Below are positions 41,177-49,235 of a DNA stretch of 64,000 nt, in pieces. Each line of letters starts with the position of its first letter. The stretch's first letter is position 1. Both the position numbers and the translations under genes were made by a program. The DNA is taken from NCBI GenBank assembly GCA_003859965.1, contig RQYR01000012.1, positions 34,801 through 98,800 on the forward strand, given 5' to 3'. This stretch comes from Comamonadaceae bacterium OH2545_COT-014. Its GTDB lineage: Bacteria; Pseudomonadota; Gammaproteobacteria; Burkholderiales; Burkholderiaceae_C. Below the pieces are notes generated by a model, which saw nothing but the letters and a program-made list of their open reading frames with translations, made no database searches and was not told the origin of the DNA.

Positions 41177-42523
41177 TTGTCTGCCGTCGTCAGCCTCGAA
41201 GACTTTCTGCGCACCGTCGCGCAGCGCGACCCCCACCAGCCTGAATTCCTGCAAGCCGTGCGCGAAGTCATGGCCAGCCTCTGGCCGTTTCTGGAAAAGA
41301 ACCCCAAATACCGCGAATACGCGCTGCTGGAGCGCCTGGTGGAACCCGACCGCGTGATCCAGTTCCGCGTGAGCTGGATGGACGACAAGGGCCGCACCCA
41401 GGTCAACCGCGCCTTCCGCGTGCAGCACAGCAAGGCCATTGGCCCCTACAAGGGCGGCATGCGCTTTCACCCCAGCGTCAACCTCTCCATCCTGAAGTTC
41501 CTGGCGTTCGAGCAGTGCTTCAAGAACGCGCTCACCACACTTCCCATGGGCGGCGGCAAGGGCGGCTCCGACTTCGACCCCAAGGGCAAGAGTGACGCGG
41601 AAGTCATGCGCTTCTGCCAGGCGCTGGTGCAAGAGCTGTTCCGCCACCTCGGCCCCGACACCGACGTGCCGGCCGGCGACATTGGCGTGGGCGCGCGCGA
41701 AGTGGGCTTCATGGCAGGCATGATGAAAAAGCTCAGCAACAACGCCGCCTGCGTGTTCACCGGCAAGGGCATGAGCTACGGCGGCAGCCTGATGCGGCCC
41801 GAGGCCACGGGCTACGGCACCGTGTATTTCGCGCAGGAAATGCTCAAGCGCAAGCGCGAGGGCTTCGACGGCCAGCGCGTGTCCATCTCCGGCAGCGGCA
41901 ACGTGGCGCAGTACGCGGCCGAAAAAGCGCTGGAGCTGGGCGCCAAGGTCATCACCCTGTCGGACTCCGGCGGCACCCTGGTGCATGAAGATGGCCTGAG
42001 CGCCGAGCAGATCAAGGCCGTGATGCAGTTCAAGAACGTGCAGCGCGGCCGCCTGGCCGACTTTGCCGCCGAGCACAAGATGCGCTTCGAAGCCGACAAG
42101 CGCCCCTGGCACGTGCCCACCGACATCGCCCTGCCCTGCGCCACCCAGAACGAGCTGGACGAGCAGGATGCCAAGACCCTGGTCAAGAACGGCGTGCGCT
42201 GCGTGGCCGAAGGCGCCAACATGCCCAGCACGCTGGAAGCGGTGGACGTGTTCCTGGCCGCCGGCACGCTGTACGCGCCGGGCAAGGCCAGCAACGCGGG
42301 CGGCGTGGCCACCTCCGGCCTGGAGATGAGCCAGAACGCCATGCGCCTGTCGTGGACGCACGGCGAAGTGGACGCGCGCCTGCACGAGATCATGAAGGAC
42401 ATCCACCACAACTGCGTGCGCTATGGCGAGCGCAAGGGTGGCAGCGTGAACTACGTGGAAGGCGCCAACATCGCCGGCTTCGTGAAGCTGGCCGACGCCA
42501 TGCTGGAGCAGGGCGTGCTGTAA
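41177..42523 (+). CDS. gdhA: NADP-type glutamate dehydrogenase
   Basis: 448 residues from the TTG start, against 447 for E. coli GdhA. AAAGGAG lies 8 bases before this TTG, and the protein then begins at the family N-terminus (SLEDFLRTVAQRDPHQPEFLQAVREVMASLWPFLEKNPKY). Motifs: GPYKGGMRFHPSVNLSILKFLAFEQCFKNALTTLPMGGGKGGSDFDPKGKSDAEVMRFCQAL (catalytic Lys), DVPAGDIGVGAREVGFM and the dinucleotide fold VSISGSGNVAQYAAEKALELGAKVITLSDSGG. Hexameric class; makes glutamate from 2-oxoglutarate and ammonia. The upstream ATG at 41012 would add 55 residues encoded by the foldback element and is rejected. Confidence 0.93.
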   Translation: MSAVVSLEDFLRTVAQRDPHQPEFLQAVREVMASLWPFLEKNPKYREYALLERLVEPDRVIQFRVSWMDDKGRTQVNRAFRVQHSKAIGPYKGGMRFHPSVNLSILKFLAFEQCFKNALTTLPMGGGKGGSDFDPKGKSDAEVMRFCQALVQELFRHLGPDTDVPAGDIGVGAREVGFMAGMMKKLSNNAACVFTGKGMSYGGSLMRPEATGYGTVYFAQEMLKRKREGFDGQRVSISGSGNVAQYAAEKALELGAKVITLSDSGGTLVHEDGLSAEQIKAVMQFKNVQRGRLADFAAEHKMRFEADKRPWHVPTDIALPCATQNELDEQDAKTLVKNGVRCVAEGANMPSTLEAVDVFLAAGTLYAPGKASNAGGVATSGLEMSQNAMRLSWTHGEVDARLHEIMKDIHHNCVRYGERKGGSVNYVEGANIAGFVKLADAMLEQGVL

Positions 42524-42751
42524 GCGAGGCTGTTGTTCACCCCCTCCGGCGCGGCCAGCCCGGCATATGCAAGCACATGCAACACCGGACCGCCCGGGGG
42601 AACCCCGTCAGCGCCCTGGGCCTCATAGCGCTCCGCCCAGTTGGTTCTGGCCTGTCATCAGGTTGTGCTTTCAGGGCATGCACATTTCTTTGTGCAAGAC
42701 GGGGCTCTTTCCGGGGCTCCGCGTTTTTCCAACCCTTCAAGGATTACAACC

Positions 42752-43432
42752 ATGAAAGTCCGCTTCTCCATCGCTGCCGCTGCCACTGCCGCGCTGGCCT
42801 GTCTGTCTGCCCCGGCCATGGCGGCAAGCCATACCGTGGCCTATGCCTGCGATGGCGGTCAGCAGGTCAACGTGCGCTACAAGTTCAACAGCGCGGGCAT
42901 CCCCACCAGCGCCCAGGCCACCCTGGGCGGCCGCAAGCAGGTGATGGCCTATGACCTGAACCGTTCGGATGACGTGGGCACCTTCTTCGAGAACAAGGCA
43001 GGCTACCGCCTCGCGGGCGACCAGATGGATGCCAGCAACTACCGCAAGGCCCGCATCATGATCACCTCGCCCAAGGACGAGATCCTGTTCAAGAGCTGCG
43101 CGCCCAAGTCCGGTGCGGCAGCCAGCCAGCACGACCGTGCATCGGCGGCGTCCAGCGTGTCTTACTCCTGCCAGAACGGCCAGCGCTTTCAGGTGGCATA
43201 CCGTTTCAATTCAGCCGGCATTCCCGTGAGCGCTACCGCCAAACTCAATGGCAAGCGCCGCACCCTGAGCTATGACCAGAACAACTCCACCGACGTGGAG
43301 ACCTTCTTCATCGGCCAGGGCTACCGCCTGGGGACGGATGCGATGACGAACGAGAACTTCCGCACGCTCGGCGTCATGGTGACCGCGCCCAATGGCAACC
43401 TGCTCCACAAGGGCTGTACGCCCGCGCGTTAA
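42752..43432 (+). CDS. Tandem ACP-type (MliC-like) periplasmic lysozyme inhibitor
   Basis: 226 residues with a signal peptide (MKVRFSIAAAATAALACLSAPAMA). Two copies of one domain follow, about 27-118 and 136-224: VAYACDGGQQVNVRYKFNSAGIP...NRSDDVGTFFENKAGYRL...YRKARIMITSPKDEILFKSCAP and VSYSCQNGQRFQVAYRFNSAGIP...NNSTDVETFFIGQGYRL...FRTLGVMVTAPNGNLLHKGCTP. Each copy has a Cys pair (33/116 and 140/222). The pattern matches the Neisseria adhesin complex protein, an MliC-fold lysozyme inhibitor that has one domain; here it is duplicated. Likely guards peptidoglycan against lysozyme. Monocistronic; a terminator follows. Confidence 0.8.
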   Translation: MKVRFSIAAAATAALACLSAPAMAASHTVAYACDGGQQVNVRYKFNSAGIPTSAQATLGGRKQVMAYDLNRSDDVGTFFENKAGYRLAGDQMDASNYRKARIMITSPKDEILFKSCAPKSGAAASQHDRASAASSVSYSCQNGQRFQVAYRFNSAGIPVSATAKLNGKRRTLSYDQNNSTDVETFFIGQGYRLGTDAMTNENFRTLGVMVTAPNGNLLHKGCTPAR

Positions 43433-43489
43433 CGGCGTTAACACCTTCGGCCAGCAGCCCGCTGCTTGCGCTGGCCGCACCGCCACATC

Positions 43490-43525
43490 AAAAACCGCAG
43501 AGGGTTTAACTCCTGCGGTTTTTTT
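43490..43525. terminator. Rho-independent terminator after the ACP-like gene
   Basis: AAAAACCGCAG (43490-43500) pairs with CTGCGGTTTTT (43513-43523) around a 12-base loop, and the T run continues to 43525. The A and T runs on both sides allow it to serve the ACP-like gene (plus) and the convergent LysR gene (minus). Confidence 0.88.
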
Positions 43526-43569
43526 ATGGCCGCGCCTGTTGACCCGCGCCCCTGGCCGCCCTGCCAAAT

Positions 43570-44529
43570 TCATTGGCCATGGCTTTCGGCCAGGCAGCGC
43601 GCGAACGCCAGGGCCGCGCGCGGCGGCTGCGGCGAGCGGCGCAGCACGCTGACAAAGTCGCACTGGTAGTGAAACAGCGCCGGGCGCACGCGCTGCATGC
43701 GCTGCTGCCGCTCAAAGCTTTCGGCGTAGTGGTCAGGCAAAAAGCCCAGGTACTGGCCCGAGAGGATGAGCGTGGCAATGGCCTCCTGATCAAAGCCCGT
43801 GGCCTTGCGCGGCAGGCGCTCACGGTGGCTGAGCGCCATGTTGGGCGAGTGGTAGCCCAGCCCGGCAAAGGGCCAGCGGCGCAGCGCCGGCCAGTCCAGC
43901 GGCGCGTGGTCCTGCCCGAACAGCGGGTGCCGCGCGCCGCAGTACAGGTACATGCGCTCGTTGAACAGGGTGCTGTAGAGCAGGCTGGGCGATTCGCGGT
44001 GCGCGGGGATGATGCCCACGTGCAGGCTGCCGTCGATCAGCCCGCGCTCGATGGCGGTGATGCTGGCCACGTGCAGGTGCAGGCGCACGTCTGGCGCCTG
44101 CCGCGTGAACAGCGCAATGGCCTCGCCCACGCGCGCGGCCGGGTTGCTGGCGGTCTTGTCGAACAGCGCCACGTCCAGCTGTCCGCCCATGCGCTGGTGA
44201 ATGTCGTCAATGCCGCTGCGAAAGCCCTCCACCGCCGCCAGCAGGCGCAACGTTTCCTCGTACACGCGCTGACCCTCGGCCGTGAGCGCGAAGCCCGCGC
44301 GCCCGCGCCGGCACAGCGTCAGGCCCAGCCGCGTCTCCAGGTCCTTCAGGTGGCGGCTGACAGTGCTGGTGCCAATGTTCAGCTCCAGTTCGGCGGCCGA
44401 TAGCCCGCCGCAGTCGGCCACGGCCTTAAACACTTGCAGCAGGCGCAAGTCCATGTCGCTGAGCTGCCCCAGCAGGGCGCGCGCACGGCCGCCTGCGGGC
44501 GGAGTGGGCAAAGACGCTGTTTCTTGCAT
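43570..44529 (-). CDS. LysR-family transcriptional regulator
   Basis: 319 residues. N-terminal helix-turn-helix: LSDMDLRLLQVFKAVADCGGLSAAELELNIGTSTVSRHLKDLETRLGLTLCRRGRAGFALTAEGQRVYEETLRLLAAVEG; the rest is a periplasmic-binding-like effector domain. Divergent from the beta-alanine transaminase gene with 107 bp between starts, so it most likely controls the transaminase-PaiB-mmsA operon. That gap holds ATATTTGCGTAT (44550-44561), a small ATA-N6-TAT dyad of LysR-box type. The ATG at 44529 gives an N-terminal extension of about 23 residues before the HTH. Confidence 0.9.
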   Translation of the reverse strand: MQETASLPTPPAGGRARALLGQLSDMDLRLLQVFKAVADCGGLSAAELELNIGTSTVSRHLKDLETRLGLTLCRRGRAGFALTAEGQRVYEETLRLLAAVEGFRSGIDDIHQRMGGQLDVALFDKTASNPAARVGEAIALFTRQAPDVRLHLHVASITAIERGLIDGSLHVGIIPAHRESPSLLYSTLFNERMYLYCGARHPLFGQDHAPLDWPALRRWPFAGLGYHSPNMALSHRERLPRKATGFDQEAIATLILSGQYLGFLPDHYAESFERQQRMQRVRPALFHYQCDFVSVLRRSPQPPRAALAFARCLAESHGQ

Positions 44530-44636
44530 GTTCTGGCAACTGAACTTGGATATTTGCGTATTTAACAAGGCAATGCCGCCCTCCACAATGGCCGCCACGG
44601 TTTTTTCATCATTCGACCGACCCAAGGAGACAAGCC

Positions 44637-45998
44637 ATGAGCGTGAGCACCGCCCCCACACCCCAGGCCACCACCGCCGTGCGGCAAGACGCCGCCTGGC
44701 TGGACGCGCACTGGATGCCCTTCACCGCCAACCGCCAGTTCAAGCGCGACCCACGCATGATCGTGGGCGCGCAAGGCGCCTACTACACCGATGCGGATGG
44801 CCGCCAGGTGTTCGACGGCCTCTCCGGCCTGTGGTGCTGCGGCCTGGGCCACGGCCGGCGCGAAATCGCCGAAGCCGTGGGCCAGCAGGCCGCGCGGCTG
44901 GACTACGCGCCCGCCTTCCAGTTCGGCCACCCGCTCTCGTTCGAGCTGGCCAACAAGATCAAGAGCCTCACGCCCGAAGGGCTGGACTACGTGTTCTTCA
45001 CGGCATCCGGCTCCGAAGCCGCCGACACCGCGCTGAAAATGGCCCGCGCCTACTGGCGCGCCAAGGGCCAGGGCACCAAGACCCGCCTGATCGGGCGCGA
45101 GAAGGGCTACCACGGCGTCAACTTCGGCGGTATTTCGGTGGGCGGCATCGTGGGCAACCGCAAGGTCTTCGGCCAGGGCATCGACTGCGACCACCTGCCC
45201 CACACCCAGCCCGCCGCCGGCACCTTCGCCAAAGGCCAGCCTGCCGAGGGCGGCCGGGAACTGGCCGACCGCCTGCTGGATTTGATCGCCCTGCACGACG
45301 CCAGCAACATCGCCGCCGTGATCGTGGAACCCTTCAGCGGCTCGGCCGGCGTGGTGATCCCGCCCGTGGGCTACCTGCAGCGCCTGCGCGAAATCTGCAC
45401 CCAGCACGACATCCTGCTCATCTTCGACGAAGTCATCACCGCCTTTGGCCGCTGCGGCGCCATGACGGGCTCCGAGGCCTTTGGCGTCACGCCCGACATC
45501 ATGAACTTCGCCAAACAGGCCACCAACGGCGTGCAGCCGCTGGGCGGCGTGGTCGCCAGCAAAGCCATCTACGACGCCTTCATGGACGCGGGCGGGCCCG
45601 AATACATGCTGGAATTCGCCCACGGCTACACCTACAGCGCCCACCCCATCGCCTGCGCCGCCGGCATTGCCGCGCTGGACCTGCTGGAGCGCGAGGACGG
45701 CGTGGGCCGCGTCAAGGCTCTCAGCGCCCACTTCGAGAAAGCCGTGCACAGCCTCCAAAGCGCCAAGCACGTGGCCGACATCCGCAACTACGGCCTGGCC
45801 GCCGGCTTCACCATTGCCCCCGTGCCAGGCGAGCCGGCCAAGCGCCCCTACGAAGTGGCCATGCACTGCTGGAAGAACGGCTTTTACGTGCGCTACGGCG
45901 GCGACACCATCCAGCTCGCCCCGCCCTTCATCAGCACCCCGGCCGAGATCGACCGCTTGGTCAACGCCGTGGGCGAGGCGCTGAACGCCACGGCCTGA
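44637..45998 (+). CDS. Omega-amino acid (beta-alanine):pyruvate transaminase
   Basis: 453 residues, class III PLP aminotransferase. WMPFTANRQFKRDPRMIVGAQGAYY, GLWCCGLGHGRREI, FFTASGSEAADTALKMARAYWRAKGQ, LIGREKGYHGVNFGGISVGGI, IFDEVITAFGRCGAMTGSEAFGV, and the PLP lysine in MNFAKQATNGVQPLGGVV are characteristic of beta-alanine:pyruvate transaminases. It would convert beta-alanine to malonate semialdehyde. The downstream mmsA product takes the next step. GGAG lies before the ATG. It is the logical continuation of the pyrimidine pathway encoded at 56257-63215. Confidence 0.9.
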   Translation: MSVSTAPTPQATTAVRQDAAWLDAHWMPFTANRQFKRDPRMIVGAQGAYYTDADGRQVFDGLSGLWCCGLGHGRREIAEAVGQQAARLDYAPAFQFGHPLSFELANKIKSLTPEGLDYVFFTASGSEAADTALKMARAYWRAKGQGTKTRLIGREKGYHGVNFGGISVGGIVGNRKVFGQGIDCDHLPHTQPAAGTFAKGQPAEGGRELADRLLDLIALHDASNIAAVIVEPFSGSAGVVIPPVGYLQRLREICTQHDILLIFDEVITAFGRCGAMTGSEAFGVTPDIMNFAKQATNGVQPLGGVVASKAIYDAFMDAGGPEYMLEFAHGYTYSAHPIACAAGIAALDLLEREDGVGRVKALSAHFEKAVHSLQSAKHVADIRNYGLAAGFTIAPVPGEPAKRPYEVAMHCWKNGFYVRYGGDTIQLAPPFISTPAEIDRLVNAVGEALNATA

Positions 45999-46032
45999 AC
46001 ACGCCCTCCCCTCGCCAGCACACGGCTCGCGC

Positions 46033-46686
46033 ATGTACCTGCCCCGGCACTTTGCCGAAACCGACCCGGCCCGCCTGCACGCCCTGGTGCGCGCCCACCC
46101 CCTGGGCACGCTCATCACCCAAGGCGCGGACGGCCAGCCCGTGGCCGACCTGCTGCCCTTCGAGCTGTGCGTGCAGGCCGACGGCAGCGCCTGCCTGCGC
46201 ACGCACGTGGCGCGCGCCAACCCGCTGTGGCGGGCGCACCCCGCCGGGCAGCCCGTGCTGGTGCTGTTCCAGGGCGGCGACGCCTATGTCTCGCCCAACG
46301 CCTACCCCAGCAAGCGCGAAAACGGCAAGGCCGTGCCCACCTGGAACTACGCCCTGGTGCAGGCGCGCGGGCCGCTGCGCGTGATCGATGGCGACGCCGC
46401 CTGGCTGCGCGCGTTCCTGCAAACGCTGACCCAGCGGCACGAAGCCGCGCAAGCCACGCCCTGGCGCCTGGACGACGCGCCCGCCGCCTACATCGACGCC
46501 ATGCTGGCTGCCGCTGTCGGCCTGGAAGTGGCCGTCACCACGCTGCAGGGCAAGTTCAAGCTCAGCCAGAACCAGCCACCCGCCAACCGGCAGGGCGTGC
46601 AGGAGGCGCTGGCCGCGCTTGGCCACCCGCTGGCCGACGCCATGGCCTGGCCAGCCGAGCATGCGGCAGGCCAGGCTGTTGCCTGA
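46033..46686 (+). CDS. PaiB-type FMN-binding protein
   Basis: 217 residues, the PaiB family length. Starts MYLPRHFAETDPARLHALVRAHPLGTLI and contains HVARANPLWRAH, VLVLFQGGDAYVSPNAYPSKRENGKAVPTWNYALVQARG and LSQNQPPANRQGVQEALAALG, all hallmark PaiB segments with a split-barrel flavin-binding fold. Bacillus PaiB was described as a negative regulator, but most members are uncharacterised. It sits between the transaminase (34 bp) and mmsA (38 bp), which suggests co-expression; its role in beta-alanine breakdown is unclear. Confidence 0.88.
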   Translation: MYLPRHFAETDPARLHALVRAHPLGTLITQGADGQPVADLLPFELCVQADGSACLRTHVARANPLWRAHPAGQPVLVLFQGGDAYVSPNAYPSKRENGKAVPTWNYALVQARGPLRVIDGDAAWLRAFLQTLTQRHEAAQATPWRLDDAPAAYIDAMLAAAVGLEVAVTTLQGKFKLSQNQPPANRQGVQEALAALGHPLADAMAWPAEHAAGQAVA

Positions 46687-46724
46687 TCCCGATTCCCCTT
46701 CAACCTCTTTATTGGCGAACCACC

Positions 46725-48236
46725 ATGACCAAGAACGCAGAAAAAACCATCGGCCACCTCATCGACGGCCAGCTCGTCAACGACACCGCCCGCACCCAGC
46801 CCGTGTACAACCCCGCCACCGGCCAGGTCAGCGGCCAGGTGGCGCTGGCCAGCCAAGCCACGGTGGAGCAGGCCATCGCCAGCGCCGAGAAGGCCTACCC
46901 CGCCTGGCGCGACACCCCGCCGCTCAAGCGCGCGCGCGTGATGAGCCGGCTCAAGACCCTGCTGGAGCAAAACGCCGACAAGATCGTCGCCATGATCACC
47001 GCCGAGCACGGCAAGGTGCTGCCCGACGCGCATGGCGAGCTGCAACGCGGCATCGAAAACGTGGAATACGCCAGCTACGCGCCCGAGCTGCTCAAGGGCC
47101 AGCACAGCCGCAACGTCGGCCCCGGCATTGACTCATGGAGCGAGTTCCAGGCCCTGGGCGTGTGCGCCGGCATCACGCCCTTCAACTTCCCGGCCATGGT
47201 GCCGCTGTGGATGTGGCCCATGGCCGTGGCCTGCGGCAACACCTTCGTGCTCAAGCCCTCTGAGCGCGACCCATCCAGCGCGCTGTACCTGGCGCAACTG
47301 GCGCTGGAAGCTGGCCTGCCGCCCGGCGTGCTGAACGTCGTCAACGGCGACAAGGAGGCGGTGGACACGCTGCTGCGCGACGAGCGCGTCAAGGCCGTCA
47401 GCTTCGTCGGCTCTACCCCCATCGCCGAATACATCTACGCCGAAGGCTGCAAGCACGGCAAGCGCGTGCAGGCGCTGGGCGGTGCCAAGAACCACGCCGT
47501 GGTCATGCCCGACGCCGACATCGCCAACGCCGTCAACGCCATGATGGGCGCGGCCTACGGCTCCTGCGGCGAGCGCTGCATGGCCGTGCCGCTGATCGTC
47601 TGCGTGGGCGACGAAGTGGCCGAGCAGATGATCGCAGGGCTCAAGACAGAGATCGCCAAGATGAAGGTCGGCCCCGGCACCGACGGCGGCAACGACATGG
47701 GCCCGCTCATCACCCAGGCGCATTTCGAGAAGGTGAAGGGCTATGTGGATCAGGGCGTGAAGGAAGGCGCCAAGCTGCTGGTCGATGGGCGCGATTTGAA
47801 AGTGCCCGGCCACGAGGGCGGCTACTTCCTCGGCCCCTGCCTGTTCGACGACGTGAAGCCCGGCATGGTGATCTACAAGGAAGAAATCTTCGGCCCCGTG
47901 CTCGGCATCGTGCGCGTGAAGACCTTGGCCGAAGCCATGCAGCTCATCAACGCGCACGAATACGGCAACGGCACCTGCATCTTCACCCGCGACGGCGAGG
48001 CCGCGCGGCATTTCTCCGACCACATCCTGGTCGGCATGGTGGGCGTGAACGTGCCCCTGCCCGTGCCCGTGGCTTACCACAGCTTCGGCGGCTGGAAACG
48101 CAGCCTGTTCGGCGACCTGCACGCCTACGGGCCTGACGCCGTGCGCTTTTACACCAAGCGCAAGACCATCACCCAGCGCTGGCCCAGCGCAGGCGTGCGT
48201 GAGGGGGCGGTGTTCAGCTTCCCGTCGAATCGCTGA
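46725..48236 (+). CDS. mmsA: CoA-acylating methylmalonate/malonate-semialdehyde dehydrogenase
   Basis: 503 residues, typical MmsA. HLIDGQLVNDTARTQPVYNPATGQV, TPFNFPAMVPLWMWPMAVACGNTFVLKPSERDP, VNGDKEAVDTLL, VSFVGSTPIAEYIY, the catalytic cysteine in GAAYGSCGERCMAVPLIVCVGD, and NPYGNGTCIFT-type EYGNGTCIFTRDGEAARHF followed by VNVPLPVPVAYHSFGGWKRSLFGD. Converts malonate semialdehyde to acetyl-CoA and CO2 (and methylmalonate semialdehyde to propionyl-CoA). The 3' end overlaps the convergent GntR gene by 23 bp. Confidence 0.94.
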   Translation: MTKNAEKTIGHLIDGQLVNDTARTQPVYNPATGQVSGQVALASQATVEQAIASAEKAYPAWRDTPPLKRARVMSRLKTLLEQNADKIVAMITAEHGKVLPDAHGELQRGIENVEYASYAPELLKGQHSRNVGPGIDSWSEFQALGVCAGITPFNFPAMVPLWMWPMAVACGNTFVLKPSERDPSSALYLAQLALEAGLPPGVLNVVNGDKEAVDTLLRDERVKAVSFVGSTPIAEYIYAEGCKHGKRVQALGGAKNHAVVMPDADIANAVNAMMGAAYGSCGERCMAVPLIVCVGDEVAEQMIAGLKTEIAKMKVGPGTDGGNDMGPLITQAHFEKVKGYVDQGVKEGAKLLVDGRDLKVPGHEGGYFLGPCLFDDVKPGMVIYKEEIFGPVLGIVRVKTLAEAMQLINAHEYGNGTCIFTRDGEAARHFSDHILVGMVGVNVPLPVPVAYHSFGGWKRSLFGDLHAYGPDAVRFYTKRKTITQRWPSAGVREGAVFSFPSNR

Positions 48237-49047
48237 GCTTTGGCCGCTTGCCCGTTCGCACGGCGCCCCGGGGTTCGGGGCGCGGGCGGGTGGCGGCATC
48301 CAGAATCAGCCGCCCTTGCAAGCGGCCTTTCATGCGCGCAACGCTGCTGGCGGCCTGCTGCATGTGTTCCGCCATGAGGCGGCGCACGGCATCGGTGTCG
48401 CGCCGGCGGGCCGCCGCCACGATCTGGCGATGGCTTTCGGCGTTGGCCTCGCCAAAGCGGCGGTGTTCGGCCTGCGAGGTGCGGTTGCCGTACACGATGA
48501 GCTGGCGCAGCATCTCGTTGACCAGCTCGCAGGCAAAGCGCAAGAAAGGGTTGGGGCAGGCGGCGGCCAGGATGTCGTGAAAGTTCACGTCTTCCTGACG
48601 CTGTTTCAGCAGGGGTTCGCGGCTGTGCGTGGGGTCGCAGCAGGCGATGCTGCGCTCCAGCGCCGCCAGATCGGCCTCGGTCAGATGCGGCACCGCGTGC
48701 GCGGCCATCTCTGGCTCCAGCAAGCAGCGCACCTGGTAGATGTGCTCGATCGACACCTCCCGGAAGAACAGGTAGTTCTGCAGGAACTGCAAGGTCCGCT
48801 CCAGCGGCACTTCCACCACTGTCGCCCCGCCGGCCGGGCCGGTGGAGATCACGATCAGCCCTTGCACCTCCAGTGATTTCAGGGCCTCGCGCACCGTCCC
48901 TTTGCTGACGCCGAATTGCGCCTGCAATTCGCTTTCGCGCGGCAGCCGGTCGCCCGGGCGCAGATCGCGCTCGGCGATCAGGCGCATGATGGTTTCGGCC
49001 AGCAGGTCGGAGCGCTTGCGCGGCTTGATGTGTGCATTGCCCAACAT
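48214..49047 (-). CDS. GntR-family (FadR/FCD) transcriptional regulator
   Basis: 277 residues. Winged-helix N-terminus: KRSDLLAETIMRLIAERDLRPGDRLPRESELQAQFGVSKGTVREALKSLEVQGLIVISTGPAGGATVVEV. The C-terminal FCD helical domain (about 95-240) carries the metal/effector histidines in DVNFHDILAAACPN, and ESHRQIVAAARRRD. Divergent from the Liv-type transporter operon, with 188 bp between starts that contain a perfect 16-bp palindrome; it is the likely regulator of that operon. The ATG at 49047 is chosen; an upstream ATG at 49110 would add 21 residues. Confidence 0.9.
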   Translation of the reverse strand: MLGNAHIKPRKRSDLLAETIMRLIAERDLRPGDRLPRESELQAQFGVSKGTVREALKSLEVQGLIVISTGPAGGATVVEVPLERTLQFLQNYLFFREVSIEHIYQVRCLLEPEMAAHAVPHLTEADLAALERSIACCDPTHSREPLLKQRQEDVNFHDILAAACPNPFLRFACELVNEMLRQLIVYGNRTSQAEHRRFGEANAESHRQIVAAARRRDTDAVRRLMAEHMQQAASSVARMKGRLQGRLILDAATRPRPEPRGAVRTGKRPKLSDSTGS

Positions 49048-49144
49048 GAGATGCAGCGAGGAAAAAAAAGTGAAGTCCAGGGCCACGCCCACATGAGGCG
49101 GCGCGCCCACTTCGGGCGGGTTAGCCCTAGGTTTTTATTGTCCT

Positions 49145-49160
49145 ATTTATACGTATAAAT
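49145..49160. promoter_or_regulatory. Perfect palindrome ATTTATACGTATAAAT, candidate GntR operator
   Basis: A 16-bp perfect palindrome, AT-rich in a GC-rich setting, lies between the divergent GntR/FCD regulator (start 49047) and the ABC importer operon (start 49236). FCD-type GntR proteins bind short AT-rich palindromes in just this position. The binding is inferred. Confidence 0.6.
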
Positions 49161-49235
49161 CTCCTCAAGAGGCGCCAGACCTCACCGCTGCGGCCCCGGC
49201 CGCGATTGCCGCTCAGCAGAAAAGGAGACTCTTAC

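Noticed and set aside
41123..42409. A 428-codon open frame on the minus strand over gdhA
   Set aside because: Antisense to gdhA; His/Val/Gly/Ala-rich shadow translation.
42679..42696. TGCACA/TGTGCA hairpin between gdhA and the ACP-like gene, considered as a terminator or operator
   Set aside because: Only 6-bp arms with no T tract and no regulator nearby; too weak to call.
44562..46220. A 552-codon open frame on the minus strand
   Set aside because: Fully antisense to the transaminase and PaiB genes, without recognisable domains or a ribosome site.
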